Below, one piece after another: positions 7,320 to 15,560 of a stretch of 64,000 nucleotides of DNA. A model generated the notes under the pieces. It searched no databases. It was not told the DNA's origin and saw only the letters and a list, made by a program, of their open reading frames with translations. The position numbers and the translations under genes were made by a program. The stretch is from Paenibacillus sp. IHBB 10380 (lineage in GTDB: Bacteria; Bacillota; Bacilli; Paenibacillales; Paenibacillaceae), in the NCBI RefSeq assembly GCF_000949425.1, contig NZ_CP010976.1:3224001-3288000 (forward strand), given 5' to 3'. How positions within the stretch are numbered: the first letter of the stretch is position 1; every line of letters starts with the position of its first letter.

Positions 7320-8147
7320 TTACTTCATCCCTAAGTTCGTTGTAAAAACTTGGTTAGGCGACATCCCATAATAGCGCTTAAAATCTTTAATAAAATGAGG
7401 TTGATCATAATATCCATACTTCACAGCAATATCAGTAAAACTAGACTGCGTGGTAAGATATAGCTCGTGCAGCAGACTCTGAAATCTAATGATACCTACA
7501 AGTTCCTTTGGACTGACCCCCAACTCCTTTTGAAACGTTCTTCTTATAGTTCTTTCACTGTAACTAAGCTTTTCCGCTAAAGTACGTATGGACATTCTTC
7601 CCTGTTGATCATACATATATCGCATACCTGTTTGTAGCAAACCATCTGTTGGAAATTCATTTAGAAGTAGCATTCTTATTAATATTAATTCTACCTTTTC
7701 AATGATTTCCAAGACTCCGGTAGCTGATACAATCTCTTCTGTAATCAATGCCGCTTCTTTCCCCCATATATCTTCAAGAAAAACATGATTTCCGATAAAC
7801 TCGGATACAGGATATTTAAAAAAAGGACGTACAGCATCTGAAAAAAAACGAATTCCAAATAAGGATTCAGTTTGAGAAAGATTCATGACTGCAAAGTCGG
7901 TCATCAGCCCGACAACAAAAGCTCCTTTTGAAAAAGAGGATGCTCTCAAGTCAAATATAATATCTGTACAAGCATCCGGTAAGATACGGTGCAATTTATT
8001 CGAGTCCGATGCCTTGACGTCAACGGTCCAATAACAAGCAACATAAGATTCCAAGCTTCTACTTGGCAAATATTCTTGATAACGATAATTAGAATCTGAT
8101 ACGTCGCGTTCTAAAATGGAGGGTTGAATAGGAAGATACATTCGCAT
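7320..8147 (-). CDS. AraC-family transcriptional regulator
   Basis: About 275 residues from ATG 8147 (MRMYLPIQPS); an upstream TTG at 8168 would add seven residues but has no ribosome site. The N-terminal 150 residues (YLPSRSLESYVACYWTVDV, LPDACTDIIFDL) match the DUF6597-type sensor domain. The C-terminal 100 residues carry the double AraC HTH (MSIRTLAEKLSYSERTIRR; FTDIAVKYGYYDQPHFIKDF). It is transcribed with no close partner, so its target is unknown; the neighbouring VOC gene is a candidate. Confidence 0.8.
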   Translation of the reverse strand: MRMYLPIQPSILERDVSDSNYRYQEYLPSRSLESYVACYWTVDVKASDSNKLHRILPDACTDIIFDLRASSFSKGAFVVGLMTDFAVMNLSQTESLFGIRFFSDAVRPFFKYPVSEFIGNHVFLEDIWGKEAALITEEIVSATGVLEIIEKVELILIRMLLLNEFPTDGLLQTGMRYMYDQQGRMSIRTLAEKLSYSERTIRRTFQKELGVSPKELVGIIRFQSLLHELYLTTQSSFTDIAVKYGYYDQPHFIKDFKRYYGMSPNQVFTTNLGMK

Positions 8148-8185
8148 GTTGTTTCCCGCTTTCTTCAATATTTAAGATTCAAAAA

Positions 8186-8227
8186 AGGGTGTCCCCGACC
8201 ATTTTCTTATGGCTTATGGGACACCCT
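8186..8227 (-). terminator. Terminator of pfkA
   Basis: AGGGTGTCCC (8186-8195) pairs with GGGACACCCT (8218-8227). On the minus strand the stem is followed by TTTTTT, so it ends the pfkA transcript. Confidence 0.85.
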
Positions 8228-8249
8228 CTTATTGATTATTGAGCTACAA

Positions 8250-9218
8250 TTATTGAGAAAGACGTGCAGCTAATTCATATAACTCCATGTTGAAATTCTT
8301 TTTGCTATTCACCACTTTGTCTATATCTGTAAGTACTAATTCTCCCTTTATCATACCACAAGCCTTATCGGATTCACCTGCAATAAGCATACGAACAGCG
8401 AAATCACCCAGTCGACTAGCAAGATTACGATCTGCTGGCGTTGGTGTTCCTCCACGTTGAATATGACCGAGTACAGTCACTCGCGGTTCCAATGTTGAAC
8501 AACGTTCAACAAGGCCTTTGGCAACGTCTTCACCGTTACCTGCTCCCTCAGCTACAATCACTATACTATGACGCTTACCATGAGCGAAGTTCTGTTCCAT
8601 TCTTTTAGCAATTTCATCCATATCGTAAGGCACTTCTGGCACTAGGATTGTTTCGGCACCGGAAGCTAGACCCGCATGTAGAGCGATATCTCCGCAATGT
8701 CTACCCATAACTTCTACAATCGAAGAGCGTTCATGAGAAGACATCGTATCGCGTAGTTTATTAATGGCATCTACAACAATACTTACAGCTGTATCAAAAC
8801 CGATAGTGAAATCAGTAAACGAAATATCATTATCAATCGTTCCTGGTAACGCCATCGTGTTAATCCCTAATTTACTCAATTTATTAGCACCGTGGTATGA
8901 ACCATCTCCACCGATAACCACAAGTCCATCAATATCACGTTTACGGAGAATATCAGCACCTTTTTGCTGTCCTTCAGGCGTCATAAATTCTTTACATCGC
9001 GCAGATTGTAGTACTGTTCCTCCACGCTGAATAATATCTCCTACACTACGTAGATCCATGGAGAAAATATCATCATTCAAAAGCCCTTGATAACCTCTTT
9101 GAATACCAAATACCTCTAAACCATAGAACAAACCACTACGAACAACAGCGCGTACTGCTGCGTTCATTCCTTGAGAATCTCCACCGCTTGTTAAAATTGC
9201 AATTTTTTTCACTGTCAT
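8250..9218 (-). CDS. pfkA: ATP-dependent 6-phosphofructokinase
   Basis: 322 residues, the standard bacterial PfkA length. Glycolytic enzyme phosphorylating fructose 6-phosphate with ATP in the cytosol. Visible motifs are the ATP loop GGDSQGMNA (residues 12-20), IGGDGSYHGA near 102, the catalytic PGTIDND (about 124-130), EVMGRHCGDIAL and the effector/substrate segment GHIQRGGTPTP. The ribosome site AGGAGG lies 11 bases before ATG 9218. It is monocistronic with its own terminator; the usual neighbours of the main Bacillales pfkA (accA, pyk) are absent, so this may be a second copy. Confidence 0.92.
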   Translation of the reverse strand: MTVKKIAILTSGGDSQGMNAAVRAVVRSGLFYGLEVFGIQRGYQGLLNDDIFSMDLRSVGDIIQRGGTVLQSARCKEFMTPEGQQKGADILRKRDIDGLVVIGGDGSYHGANKLSKLGINTMALPGTIDNDISFTDFTIGFDTAVSIVVDAINKLRDTMSSHERSSIVEVMGRHCGDIALHAGLASGAETILVPEVPYDMDEIAKRMEQNFAHGKRHSIVIVAEGAGNGEDVAKGLVERCSTLEPRVTVLGHIQRGGTPTPADRNLASRLGDFAVRMLIAGESDKACGMIKGELVLTDIDKVVNSKKNFNMELYELAARLSQ

Positions 9219-9247
9219 GACTTCTGACGCCTCCTATTTCTGTATGG

Positions 9248-10333
9248 CTACTTATATAAATGCTTACGTATCCATCGACTATTCATAAAAAAGAAAAGTC
9301 TAGTCCATGGACTCTTTCTCATCAAACGCTTAGAAATGGAGCGAACCTCTTGTTGCTCTCTAACTTTGGGATCAGATAAATAGATTGCCAGTAACCCTTC
9401 AATAATAAGGCGATGAAATGAAGGTGAAGGGATATTGGCAACATCCTCCCTAGCAGATTCAACAATGAACGCAATCCGATCCAGCAGGGTTTCAGAGTCT
9501 TTATAATAATTACAAAAATTCAGATCGCCGCCCACCCTATCTTCTTCCTGATCAATCAGGTAATCCAACATAATATGTAAACAACAGACATGTGGAAAGT
9601 ACGAAGAATGAATTGTGGCTACCGTTGCTTGGTCCAAATGAGGATCCGTAGCAGATAGAAAAAGCATGAACACACCTACGGTTGATCCCGTGGCGGCGGC
9701 AAATTCATTCCATCCCAATTGTGGCGTTCGATCCCGGTGTATTGACCACCAATTCAGCAAGGCTTCTTCTCTAAGTTCAGGATCTATATGCTTGTATACC
9801 TGCAAATCTGTATATAGCCCTACTAAATCCTGTATAAAAGGTAACGCTATCGCATAACCAGGGAGAAGCCGAATGCAGCTATGGCAAGTCTCAACTAATT
9901 TAAGTAAGTAACCCCCATCGTTCTGTTCTTGTCGAAAAGCGTAATAATGCAATGGCAGTGCATCGGGATTAATGGCATCAAGCATAGACTGATGTAGGAG
10001 CCGGAAATCTTCCGGATCCATAGAAGTGCTACGATCACAAAGGTTGTCCAGATAATCACTGATCGTCTGATATGCCACAATTAATTTTATTAAAGTATGA
10101 CGTTCTGGCAACTCAATGGCAGCATACACTGCACCACCCTGACAATGAAACTGTTTGGTTTCAAGACTATCGAGTGCCTGCTTTCTAAGCTCTAGATCAG
10201 GGATCTCTCCAGCTACTTTACGCCAGCCGTCTAGTTCCTTGCGTACTTCTGGTAATATATGCTTATATACCCGACTCATTAAATTTAATGGGTTTCGCGG
10301 AACTTGATATTGGCTCTTCTCATTATATTTCAA
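9248..10333 (-). CDS. ytpB: Tetraprenyl-beta-curcumene synthase family protein (YtpB, DUF2600)
   Basis: 361 residues from TTG 10333, chosen because GGAGG lies eight bases upstream; the frame is open to a GTG at 10360. All-helical class IB terpene synthase that in Bacillus cyclises tetraprenyl diphosphate to sesquarterpene precursors. Aspartate-rich motifs for Mg-diphosphate are visible: DYLDNLCD near residue 93 and DYLIDQEED near 257. The C-terminus is basic. It ends 30 bases before the pfkA start region, so the two may be co-transcribed, although pfkA has its own ribosome site. Confidence 0.85.
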   Translation of the reverse strand: MKYNEKSQYQVPRNPLNLMSRVYKHILPEVRKELDGWRKVAGEIPDLELRKQALDSLETKQFHCQGGAVYAAIELPERHTLIKLIVAYQTISDYLDNLCDRSTSMDPEDFRLLHQSMLDAINPDALPLHYYAFRQEQNDGGYLLKLVETCHSCIRLLPGYAIALPFIQDLVGLYTDLQVYKHIDPELREEALLNWWSIHRDRTPQLGWNEFAAATGSTVGVFMLFLSATDPHLDQATVATIHSSYFPHVCCLHIMLDYLIDQEEDRVGGDLNFCNYYKDSETLLDRIAFIVESAREDVANIPSPSFHRLIIEGLLAIYLSDPKVREQQEVRSISKRLMRKSPWTRLFFFMNSRWIRKHLYK

Positions 10334-10592
10334 TGACGTTGCCTCCACATTGTTGCACACTATTCATTTCAAATCATCACTATTATAATATGTACCTTGA
10401 TTTTGCACAAATAAACAAAGTCACAAATTTATTGTTGCAGAAAATGTAGAAAACTGATGAAATCACAGGAGCCTTATTCATATCATCACCTGAACCGCTC
10501 TCATCTTCATACTCTATTCCCGAAAGCCCGAGCAGATATTCCATCTGATCGATTTTTTTTCAATTTCATTTGCGTATAAAGAGACATTATCG

Positions 10593-10607
10593 TTATAATG
10601 ATTATGA
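10593..10607. promoter_or_regulatory. PerR/Fur-type box upstream of the nitroreductase
   Basis: TTATAATGATTATGA matches the known PerR box TTATAATNATTATAA at 14 of 15 positions and the Fur core somewhat less well. It lies about 70 bases before the GTG at 10676 and about 260 bases from ytpB. The rest of the 10334-10675 gap shows no gene. Confidence 0.55.
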
Positions 10608-10675
10608 GTTAGTATTAGTATCAAGTACTAATTAATCTGTATTTATAATGGATCTGTAGAAAAAGGGGGCCTTCC

Positions 10676-11323
10676 GTGCAGTTTGATCAATTAAGAGAAG
10701 TCATCCACTCACGCCGTAGTGTTCGGAATTTCACTGACCAGAATGTGTCTTTGCAGGATGTGAAAGATATGATCGATTGTGCGAGGTATGCACCTAGTGA
10801 TACCAATTCCCAGACTTGGGAGTTCATCGCAATTATGAATCGATCCACAATCAAAGAAATTGAACAGATAACATGGGAGCAGCTCCATCGTATGGCTAAG
10901 ATTGCCGAAGACAATGGCCTCGCACGCGAAGCCAAACTCTTAGTGAAATCGTTCGGTCCTTACGCCACAGCGTTTGCGGATGCACCTGTTCTGATTGTTT
11001 GTCTAGCTACCGCCTACACCTCGAAATTTCGCGACCGTATCTTTGACCCTATTGGATTCGGAAATGAGACCATTTGGAACGAAGAGGGAATCAAGAGCTC
11101 AAGCTTAGCGATACAAAACATGATGCTCGCTGCCCATGCAAAGGGTCTTGCAACCTGTCCTATGACGGGTCCTGTTCTACTCGCTGAGAAGCAACTCAGA
11201 GACTATCTAGATATTCCTAACGACCGACAACTTAACATGGTCATCGCATTAGGCTACCCCAAGGTGCAACCTAAAGCTATAGCCCGTAAAGAAATTGATG
11301 AAATATTACGAATTGTAGAATAA
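10676..11323 (+). CDS. Nitroreductase family FMN oxidoreductase
   Basis: 215 residues. The N-terminal SRRSVRNF (residues 12-19) is the FMN-binding signature of the family, and APSDTNSQTWEF follows near residue 38. A C-terminal GLATCPMTGP segment and ALGYPKVQP also fit. These dimeric flavoenzymes reduce nitro or quinone compounds with NAD(P)H. Start is GTG with AAAGGGGG eight bases upstream. The PerR-like box at 10593 suggests induction by peroxide. Shares a bidirectional terminator with yebC. Confidence 0.85.
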   Translation: MQFDQLREVIHSRRSVRNFTDQNVSLQDVKDMIDCARYAPSDTNSQTWEFIAIMNRSTIKEIEQITWEQLHRMAKIAEDNGLAREAKLLVKSFGPYATAFADAPVLIVCLATAYTSKFRDRIFDPIGFGNETIWNEEGIKSSSLAIQNMMLAAHAKGLATCPMTGPVLLAEKQLRDYLDIPNDRQLNMVIALGYPKVQPKAIARKEIDEILRIVE

Positions 11324-11372
11324 ATAAAGGCACTGCCGCTTGAGAGTTTCCATAAGCGATCAGTGCCTTTAT
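11324..11372. terminator. Bidirectional terminator
   Basis: ATAAAGGCACTG pairs with CAGTGCCTTTAT around an inner CGCTT/AAGCG hairpin, between the convergent nitroreductase and yebC genes. Confidence 0.85.
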
Positions 11373-11394
11373 TTATTGTTATGAAGAAATCCCT

Positions 11395-12141
11395 TTAACC
11401 AAGTCTAGCCATTTCTTCATCACTAATCTCAAAATTAGTGTATACATCTTGCACATCATCATTGTCTTCGAAAGCATCCATCATCTTTAATAGCTTCTCT
11501 GCATTCTCACCTTCAACATCTACCGTATTCTGCGGAATCCAGCTTACTTCAGAGCTACTAAATTCAAATTTCGCTTCTTCCATCGCACTCTTAACAGATT
11601 CAAACTCATGTGGATGTGTCAATACTTCGAAGGTATCTTCATTCGTCACCATATCGTCTGCACCAGACTCAATAGCCTGCATCATGAGGGTATCTTCATC
11701 TAGATCCGCGAATTTCTCACGATCAATAACCAGCATCCCTTTCTGATCGAACATATAGGCAACACAACCAGACTCACCCATATTGCCCCCGCGCTTATTA
11801 AAAATGGATCTGACATCCGCCGCGGTACGATTACGATTATCGGTTAAGCATTTAACCATAATCGCTACGCCACCTGGACCATAACCCTCGTAGTAAATCT
11901 CATCGTACTCCACATTTTCTCCATTGCCCGATGCTTTTTTAATTGCACGTTCAATGTTATCCACCGGCATATTGATCTGCCGAGCATTATTAATAGCTGT
12001 CTTCAGACCGAAATTGGCATCCGGATTCGGACCACCTTTACGTGCCTGTACATAAATTTCACGGCCAAGCTTCACAAACTTATTGTTCTTGGCTTGGTCA
12101 GCCTTACCCTTACGATCTTTAAACAACTTAAACTTTGGCAT
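11395..12141 (-). CDS. yebC: YebC/PmpR family regulator or translation factor
   Basis: 248 residues. The N-terminus MPKFKLFKDRKGKADQAKNN is the Bacillus YeeI-like variant of the family, followed by GLKTAINNARQINMPVDNI and YEGYGPGGVAIMV, both hallmark segments. The acidic C-terminus ends DEEMARLG. Family members bind DNA as regulators or act on ribosomes stalled at proline runs; the sequence does not say which applies. Ribosome site GGGAG before ATG 12141. Monocistronic. Confidence 0.88.
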   Translation of the reverse strand: MPKFKLFKDRKGKADQAKNNKFVKLGREIYVQARKGGPNPDANFGLKTAINNARQINMPVDNIERAIKKASGNGENVEYDEIYYEGYGPGGVAIMVKCLTDNRNRTAADVRSIFNKRGGNMGESGCVAYMFDQKGMLVIDREKFADLDEDTLMMQAIESGADDMVTNEDTFEVLTHPHEFESVKSAMEEAKFEFSSSEVSWIPQNTVDVEGENAEKLLKMMDAFEDNDDVQDVYTNFEISDEEMARLG

Positions 12142-12241
12142 AGCGATAGCGCTCCCTATAAAAATGTATAATTCGTCCCAACTAGTGTATCATTCTGCCA
12201 TGGTTCCGGTCAAAGGCATTAAACACGGTTTATAACAAAAA

Positions 12242-12277
12242 AAGCGCAGTTCTATTTATCCATAGAATTGTGCGCTT
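12242..12277 (-). terminator. Terminator of the cold shock gene
   Basis: AAGCGCAGTTCTAT and its near-perfect complement around TTATCC. On the minus strand it is followed by seven T residues, so it ends the cold shock transcript. Confidence 0.8.
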
Positions 12278-12377
12278 GCCATTAGCTACATTATATCCTC
12301 AGTGAATATGACGATGAAGTCGTCTTATAATGCGAGTTCATTACTTCGTAATCAATAGGTGACTTGTGAACAGCCTC

Positions 12378-12575
12378 TTATAATTTATTAACGTTAGCTG
12401 CTTGAGGTCCACGACTACCCTCAGTTGTATCAAATTCAACCGCTTGACCTTCATCTAAAGTCCTAAAGCCTTCCCCTTGAATGGCTGAGAAATGAACAAA
12501 TACATCCTCGCCGCCTTCTACTTGAATGAATCCATAACCTTTTTCCGCGTTGAACCATTTAACTGTACCCTTCAA
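12378..12575 (-). CDS. Cold shock protein (CspA family)
   Basis: 65 residues, the exact family length, from a TTG start at 12575 with GGGAGG eight bases upstream; the frame is open to 12662 but that part is leader. RNP motifs KGYGFIQVE and DVFVHFSAI are intact, and it ends QAANVNKL. A single-stranded nucleic-acid-binding OB-fold chaperone for RNA. Over 85 bases of untranslated leader precede it, as usual for cold-inducible csp mRNAs. Confidence 0.95.
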   Translation of the reverse strand: MKGTVKWFNAEKGYGFIQVEGGEDVFVHFSAIQGEGFRTLDEGQAVEFDTTEGSRGPQAANVNKL

Positions 12576-12739
12576 ATAAACAACCTCCCAAAATGACCGC
12601 CAATGATGGCGAATACCGAAATTATTTTTCATGAATTTCACATCACAAAGCATCTTTTCCATATTTTCAATGTTTATATTTGCTTTTACAAGGGTGTCTG
12701 CGTTATCATTTTACAAAAAGAGTAAACGGAGAAGTGCAT

Positions 12740-12973
12740 ATGATTAAAAAACATGAAATATACAAAAAAGACAACTGGAATATGATGACGATAGAGGTTC
12801 AAGGCAAATATATCGTTCTTCGTGAAATATCTGATCAATGGGGAGAAGAGACTCATACGTTCCTCAGTCGCCCAGCTTTGATGCATTGGGCTAATAACCG
12901 CTTCCCCAAAGTAGAGTTCCAGAATAATGAAGAAGAGTGGCACCAATTAATGGCTGCTTTTAAAGAGGTATAA
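12740..12973 (+). CDS. Conserved small hypothetical protein
   Basis: 77 residues from ATG 12740 (GGAGAAG seven bases upstream; the ORF is open from 12680 but without a ribosome site). Sequence MIKKHEIYKKDNWNMMTIEV, ending EEWHQLMAAFKEV; soluble, mixed alpha/beta, rich in Trp and charged residues. I do not recognise the family. It is divergent from the cold shock gene and its last codons form the ribosome site of the small membrane protein that follows. Confidence 0.7.
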   Translation: MIKKHEIYKKDNWNMMTIEVQGKYIVLREISDQWGEETHTFLSRPALMHWANNRFPKVEFQNNEEEWHQLMAAFKEV

Positions 12974-12979
12974 TACCCT

Positions 12980-13159
12980 ATGGATTCTAGAGACACACTT
13001 ATCTTTATTATCCTTTCTTTCTTGCTTGGAGTTGCTTTGATTATGGCCAAAAACTCCGTCCCGCCTGCCTTAAAGCGCTGGATGGCACTCACTGCCATCA
13101 TCATGATTCTGATTGCCTTTTCGTTAATCATATTCAGCTTTCTAAGCATGGGTGCCTAA
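12980..13159 (+). CDS. Small two-pass membrane protein
   Basis: 59 residues starting MDSRDTLIFIILSFLLGVAL, with a central KNSVPPALKRW loop and a second hydrophobic segment AIIMILIAFSLIIFSFLS. The ribosome site AAGAGGT overlaps the end of the preceding gene, so the two are translated together. Two helices with a short basic loop suggest an integral membrane peptide of unknown role. Confidence 0.65.
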   Translation: MDSRDTLIFIILSFLLGVALIMAKNSVPPALKRWMALTAIIMILIAFSLIIFSFLSMGA

Positions 13160-13239
13160 GTTAATAGCAGAAGGATAAATAATCTTTTTTTGGAAGGGTC
13201 ATACTAAGTGTGATTGTATATGTAAAGGAGGTACCTCTT

Positions 13240-15156
13240 GTGAAGTTAACCAAGATCGTATCATTCATACTCACACTTAGTCTCTTTCCCATCCCTTCAA
13301 CATCACCTTCTTTAGCGGCACAGACTACTCAGTCTTCATCTCTAAATCATTTAAGGAGGATTCACATGGATAAAATTAAGAAACGCTCAGACGTACCTGT
13401 TGAGAATCAATGGAACCTACAAGATATGTTCGCTAATCAAGCAGCTTGGGATCAAACCTATACTGAAGTTCAGAAGAAGACTAAAAAGACTAATGATTTT
13501 CAAGGCACTTTAGATTCAGTTCAAGCCGTTAAAGCTTGTTTCGAGTTAGAAGATGAATTGTCTTATCATGTTGAACGTCTATTCGTGTATGCACACATGC
13601 ATCATGATGAAGATACCACGAACCCTACATATCAAGCACTCACACAAAAAGCTAAGAAGTTAAGTGTTGAAGTAAGCGAAGCCCTATCTTTCATCACACC
13701 TGAAGTTCTATCTCTACCCGATGATAAACTTGACGCATTCATTGCTGATCCAGCCCTCACTGATTATAAATTTACATTACAAGAAATGAAACGTGAGAAA
13801 GCTCATATTCTAACTAAGGCTGAAGAGGCATTGCTGGCTCAGGTCGGCAACCTATCCCAAGCGCCTCAGACGATTTTTGGAATGCTTAATAATGCAGATA
13901 TGAAATTCCCTAAAATTAAGGATGAGAATGGGAAGGAAGTTGAACTTACCCATGGTAACTATTCTCAGTTCCTAGAAAATCCTAATCGTGAAGTTCGCAG
14001 CCGTGCTTTCCAAGCGGTATATGATACTTATGGTAAGCAGAAGAACACCATTGCAGCCACTTTAAGTGCTAATGTGAACAAGAATATATTCTATTCTCGT
14101 GTACGTAAATATCCCTCTGTACTTGAGATGTCTCTCTATAGCGACAATATTGAGAAGGAAGTCTACACTAACCTTATTGATACGATACATGAGAGCTTAC
14201 CTCTGATGCATCGCTACATGAAGCTTCGTAAAAAGCTACTCGGTGTCGATGAACTACACATGTATGATTTATTCGCCCCACTCGTAGATGAGTACAAGAT
14301 GGATATCACTTACGAAGAAGCGAAAGCAACCGTGAAAGAAGGCTTGAAGCCACTTGGTGAAGACTATCTAAGTGCTCTACAAGATGGTTATGACAAAGGT
14401 TGGATTGATGTGTATGAGAATGAGGGTAAACGTACAGGAGCATATAGCTGGGGAGCTTACGGCACTCACCCTTATGTCCTTCTCAATCACAATGAAAACC
14501 TGAACAGTATGTTCACATTGGCGCATGAGATGGGTCACGCCCTGCATTCCTATTATTCAGACAACAACCTGAAATACCGTGATGCGCAATACACGATTTT
14601 CTTAGCAGAAGTTGCCTCTACAACCAATGAAGCACTACTCATGGATTACTTGCTCAAGAAATCAACGGATCCTAAAGAAAAAATGTACCTTCTCACTTAT
14701 TATGCCGATCAGTTCCGCACAACCGTATTCCGTCAAACCATGTTTGCAGAATTCGAGAAAATTGTACACGAGCATGCTGAACAAGGTGAGTCTCTCACAC
14801 CGCAAGCACTTTCAGACATTTACTATGATCTGAATGTAAAATATTATAGTAAGGATATGACCGTAGATAAAGACATCAGTATGGAATGGGCTCGTATTCC
14901 CCACTTCTATAACAGCTTCTACGTATACAAATATGCGACAGGCTTCTCAGCAGCAACAAGCTTTTCCAAACAGATTTTGGAGGAAGGACAGCCCGCAGTC
15001 GATCGCTATCTCAACTTCCTGAAGAGTGGCGGCAGCGACTACTCCATTAATATTTTGACAAAAGCAGGGGTCGACATGTCTTCACCACAGCCAATCCGTG
15101 AAGCAATGAGCGTATTCGGAGATTTAATTACACAAATGGAACAGTTGACTAAATAA
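13240..15156 (+). CDS. pepF: Oligoendopeptidase F (M3B), with possible signal peptide
   Basis: Zinc metallopeptidase cutting short peptides. From GTG 13240 (AAAGGAGGT eight bases upstream) it has 638 residues; residues 1-28 look like a signal peptide (basic start, hydrophobic core, cleavage after LAA). A second start, ATG 13366, has its own AAGGAGGA five bases upstream and gives a 596-residue protein beginning MDKIKKRSDVP, the usual cytosolic PepF length. The HEMGH zinc motif is near residue 429 of the long form (387 of the short), followed by the conserved EVASTTNEALL. All of the M3 fold is present. Whether one or both starts are used cannot be told from sequence. Confidence 0.9.
   Translation: MKLTKIVSFILTLSLFPIPSTSPSLAAQTTQSSSLNHLRRIHMDKIKKRSDVPVENQWNLQDMFANQAAWDQTYTEVQKKTKKTNDFQGTLDSVQAVKACFELEDELSYHVERLFVYAHMHHDEDTTNPTYQALTQKAKKLSVEVSEALSFITPEVLSLPDDKLDAFIADPALTDYKFTLQEMKREKAHILTKAEEALLAQVGNLSQAPQTIFGMLNNADMKFPKIKDENGKEVELTHGNYSQFLENPNREVRSRAFQAVYDTYGKQKNTIAATLSANVNKNIFYSRVRKYPSVLEMSLYSDNIEKEVYTNLIDTIHESLPLMHRYMKLRKKLLGVDELHMYDLFAPLVDEYKMDITYEEAKATVKEGLKPLGEDYLSALQDGYDKGWIDVYENEGKRTGAYSWGAYGTHPYVLLNHNENLNSMFTLAHEMGHALHSYYSDNNLKYRDAQYTIFLAEVASTTNEALLMDYLLKKSTDPKEKMYLLTYYADQFRTTVFRQTMFAEFEKIVHEHAEQGESLTPQALSDIYYDLNVKYYSKDMTVDKDISMEWARIPHFYNSFYVYKYATGFSAATSFSKQILEEGQPAVDRYLNFLKSGGSDYSINILTKAGVDMSSPQPIREAMSVFGDLITQMEQLTK
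13353..13368 (+). promoter_or_regulatory. Internal ribosome site and second start of pepF
   Basis: AAGGAGGA (13353-13360), a five-base spacer and ATG (13366-13368), in frame with the longer reading frame. It matches the anti-Shine-Dalgarno as well as the upstream site does. Confidence 0.65.
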
Positions 15157-15170
15157 ACATGTGATTGTTA

Positions 15171-15205
15171 TAAAATCCCTTGTCCACTAGGTCAAGGGAT
15201 TTTAT
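15171..15205 (+). terminator. Terminator of pepF
   Basis: ATAAAATCCCTTG-type arm pairs with CAAGGGATTTTAT around a 10-base loop, directly after the pepF stop. Confidence 0.8.
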
Positions 15206-15230
15206 AATATCATGAGAAGGAGATGTCGAC

Positions 15231-15560
15231 ATGAAGATGCAATGGTCGTTAATAGCTGGATTATTATTCGCATTGTTGACTGCTATTTTTGCAGTAATCA
15301 ATGTAAATCCTGTTGAAGTGAATTTGATGTTTAACGTTGTACATATTCCACTTATCGTACTTATCTTGGGTTGTACACTTATTGGGGGTATTATTGTTGG
15401 TTCTTATGGAATATTCAGACAATATAAGCTCCAAAAACAAGTAAAGCGTCTAACGCATCAGCTTGCACAAGCTGAAATTATTCCTGATTTCGAAATCACT
15501 AATCTCAACAAACCTAAGGAGGCAGAACCTTTTGTCGATCCAACCGATCCAACCAAATGA
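15231..15560 (+). CDS. LapA-domain membrane protein (YrvD-like)
   Basis: 109 residues with two membrane helices (about 5-25 and 40-62) bracketing NVNPVEVNLMFNVVHIPL, the LapA signature, then a coiled-coil stretch RQYKLQKQVKRLTHQLAQAE and an acidic end. LapA-domain proteins of Firmicutes are integral membrane proteins of unknown role. Start ATG 15231 with GAAGGAGATG upstream. Its last 29 bases overlap the next gene, whose ribosome site lies inside it. Confidence 0.8.
   Translation: MKMQWSLIAGLLFALLTAIFAVINVNPVEVNLMFNVVHIPLIVLILGCTLIGGIIVGSYGIFRQYKLQKQVKRLTHQLAQAEIIPDFEITNLNKPKEAEPFVDPTDPTK

Noticed and set aside
15463..15531. Longer N-terminus for the M42 peptidase
   Set aside because: It lies inside the LapA-like gene in another frame, and the TTG at 15532 has a good ribosome site and gives family length.
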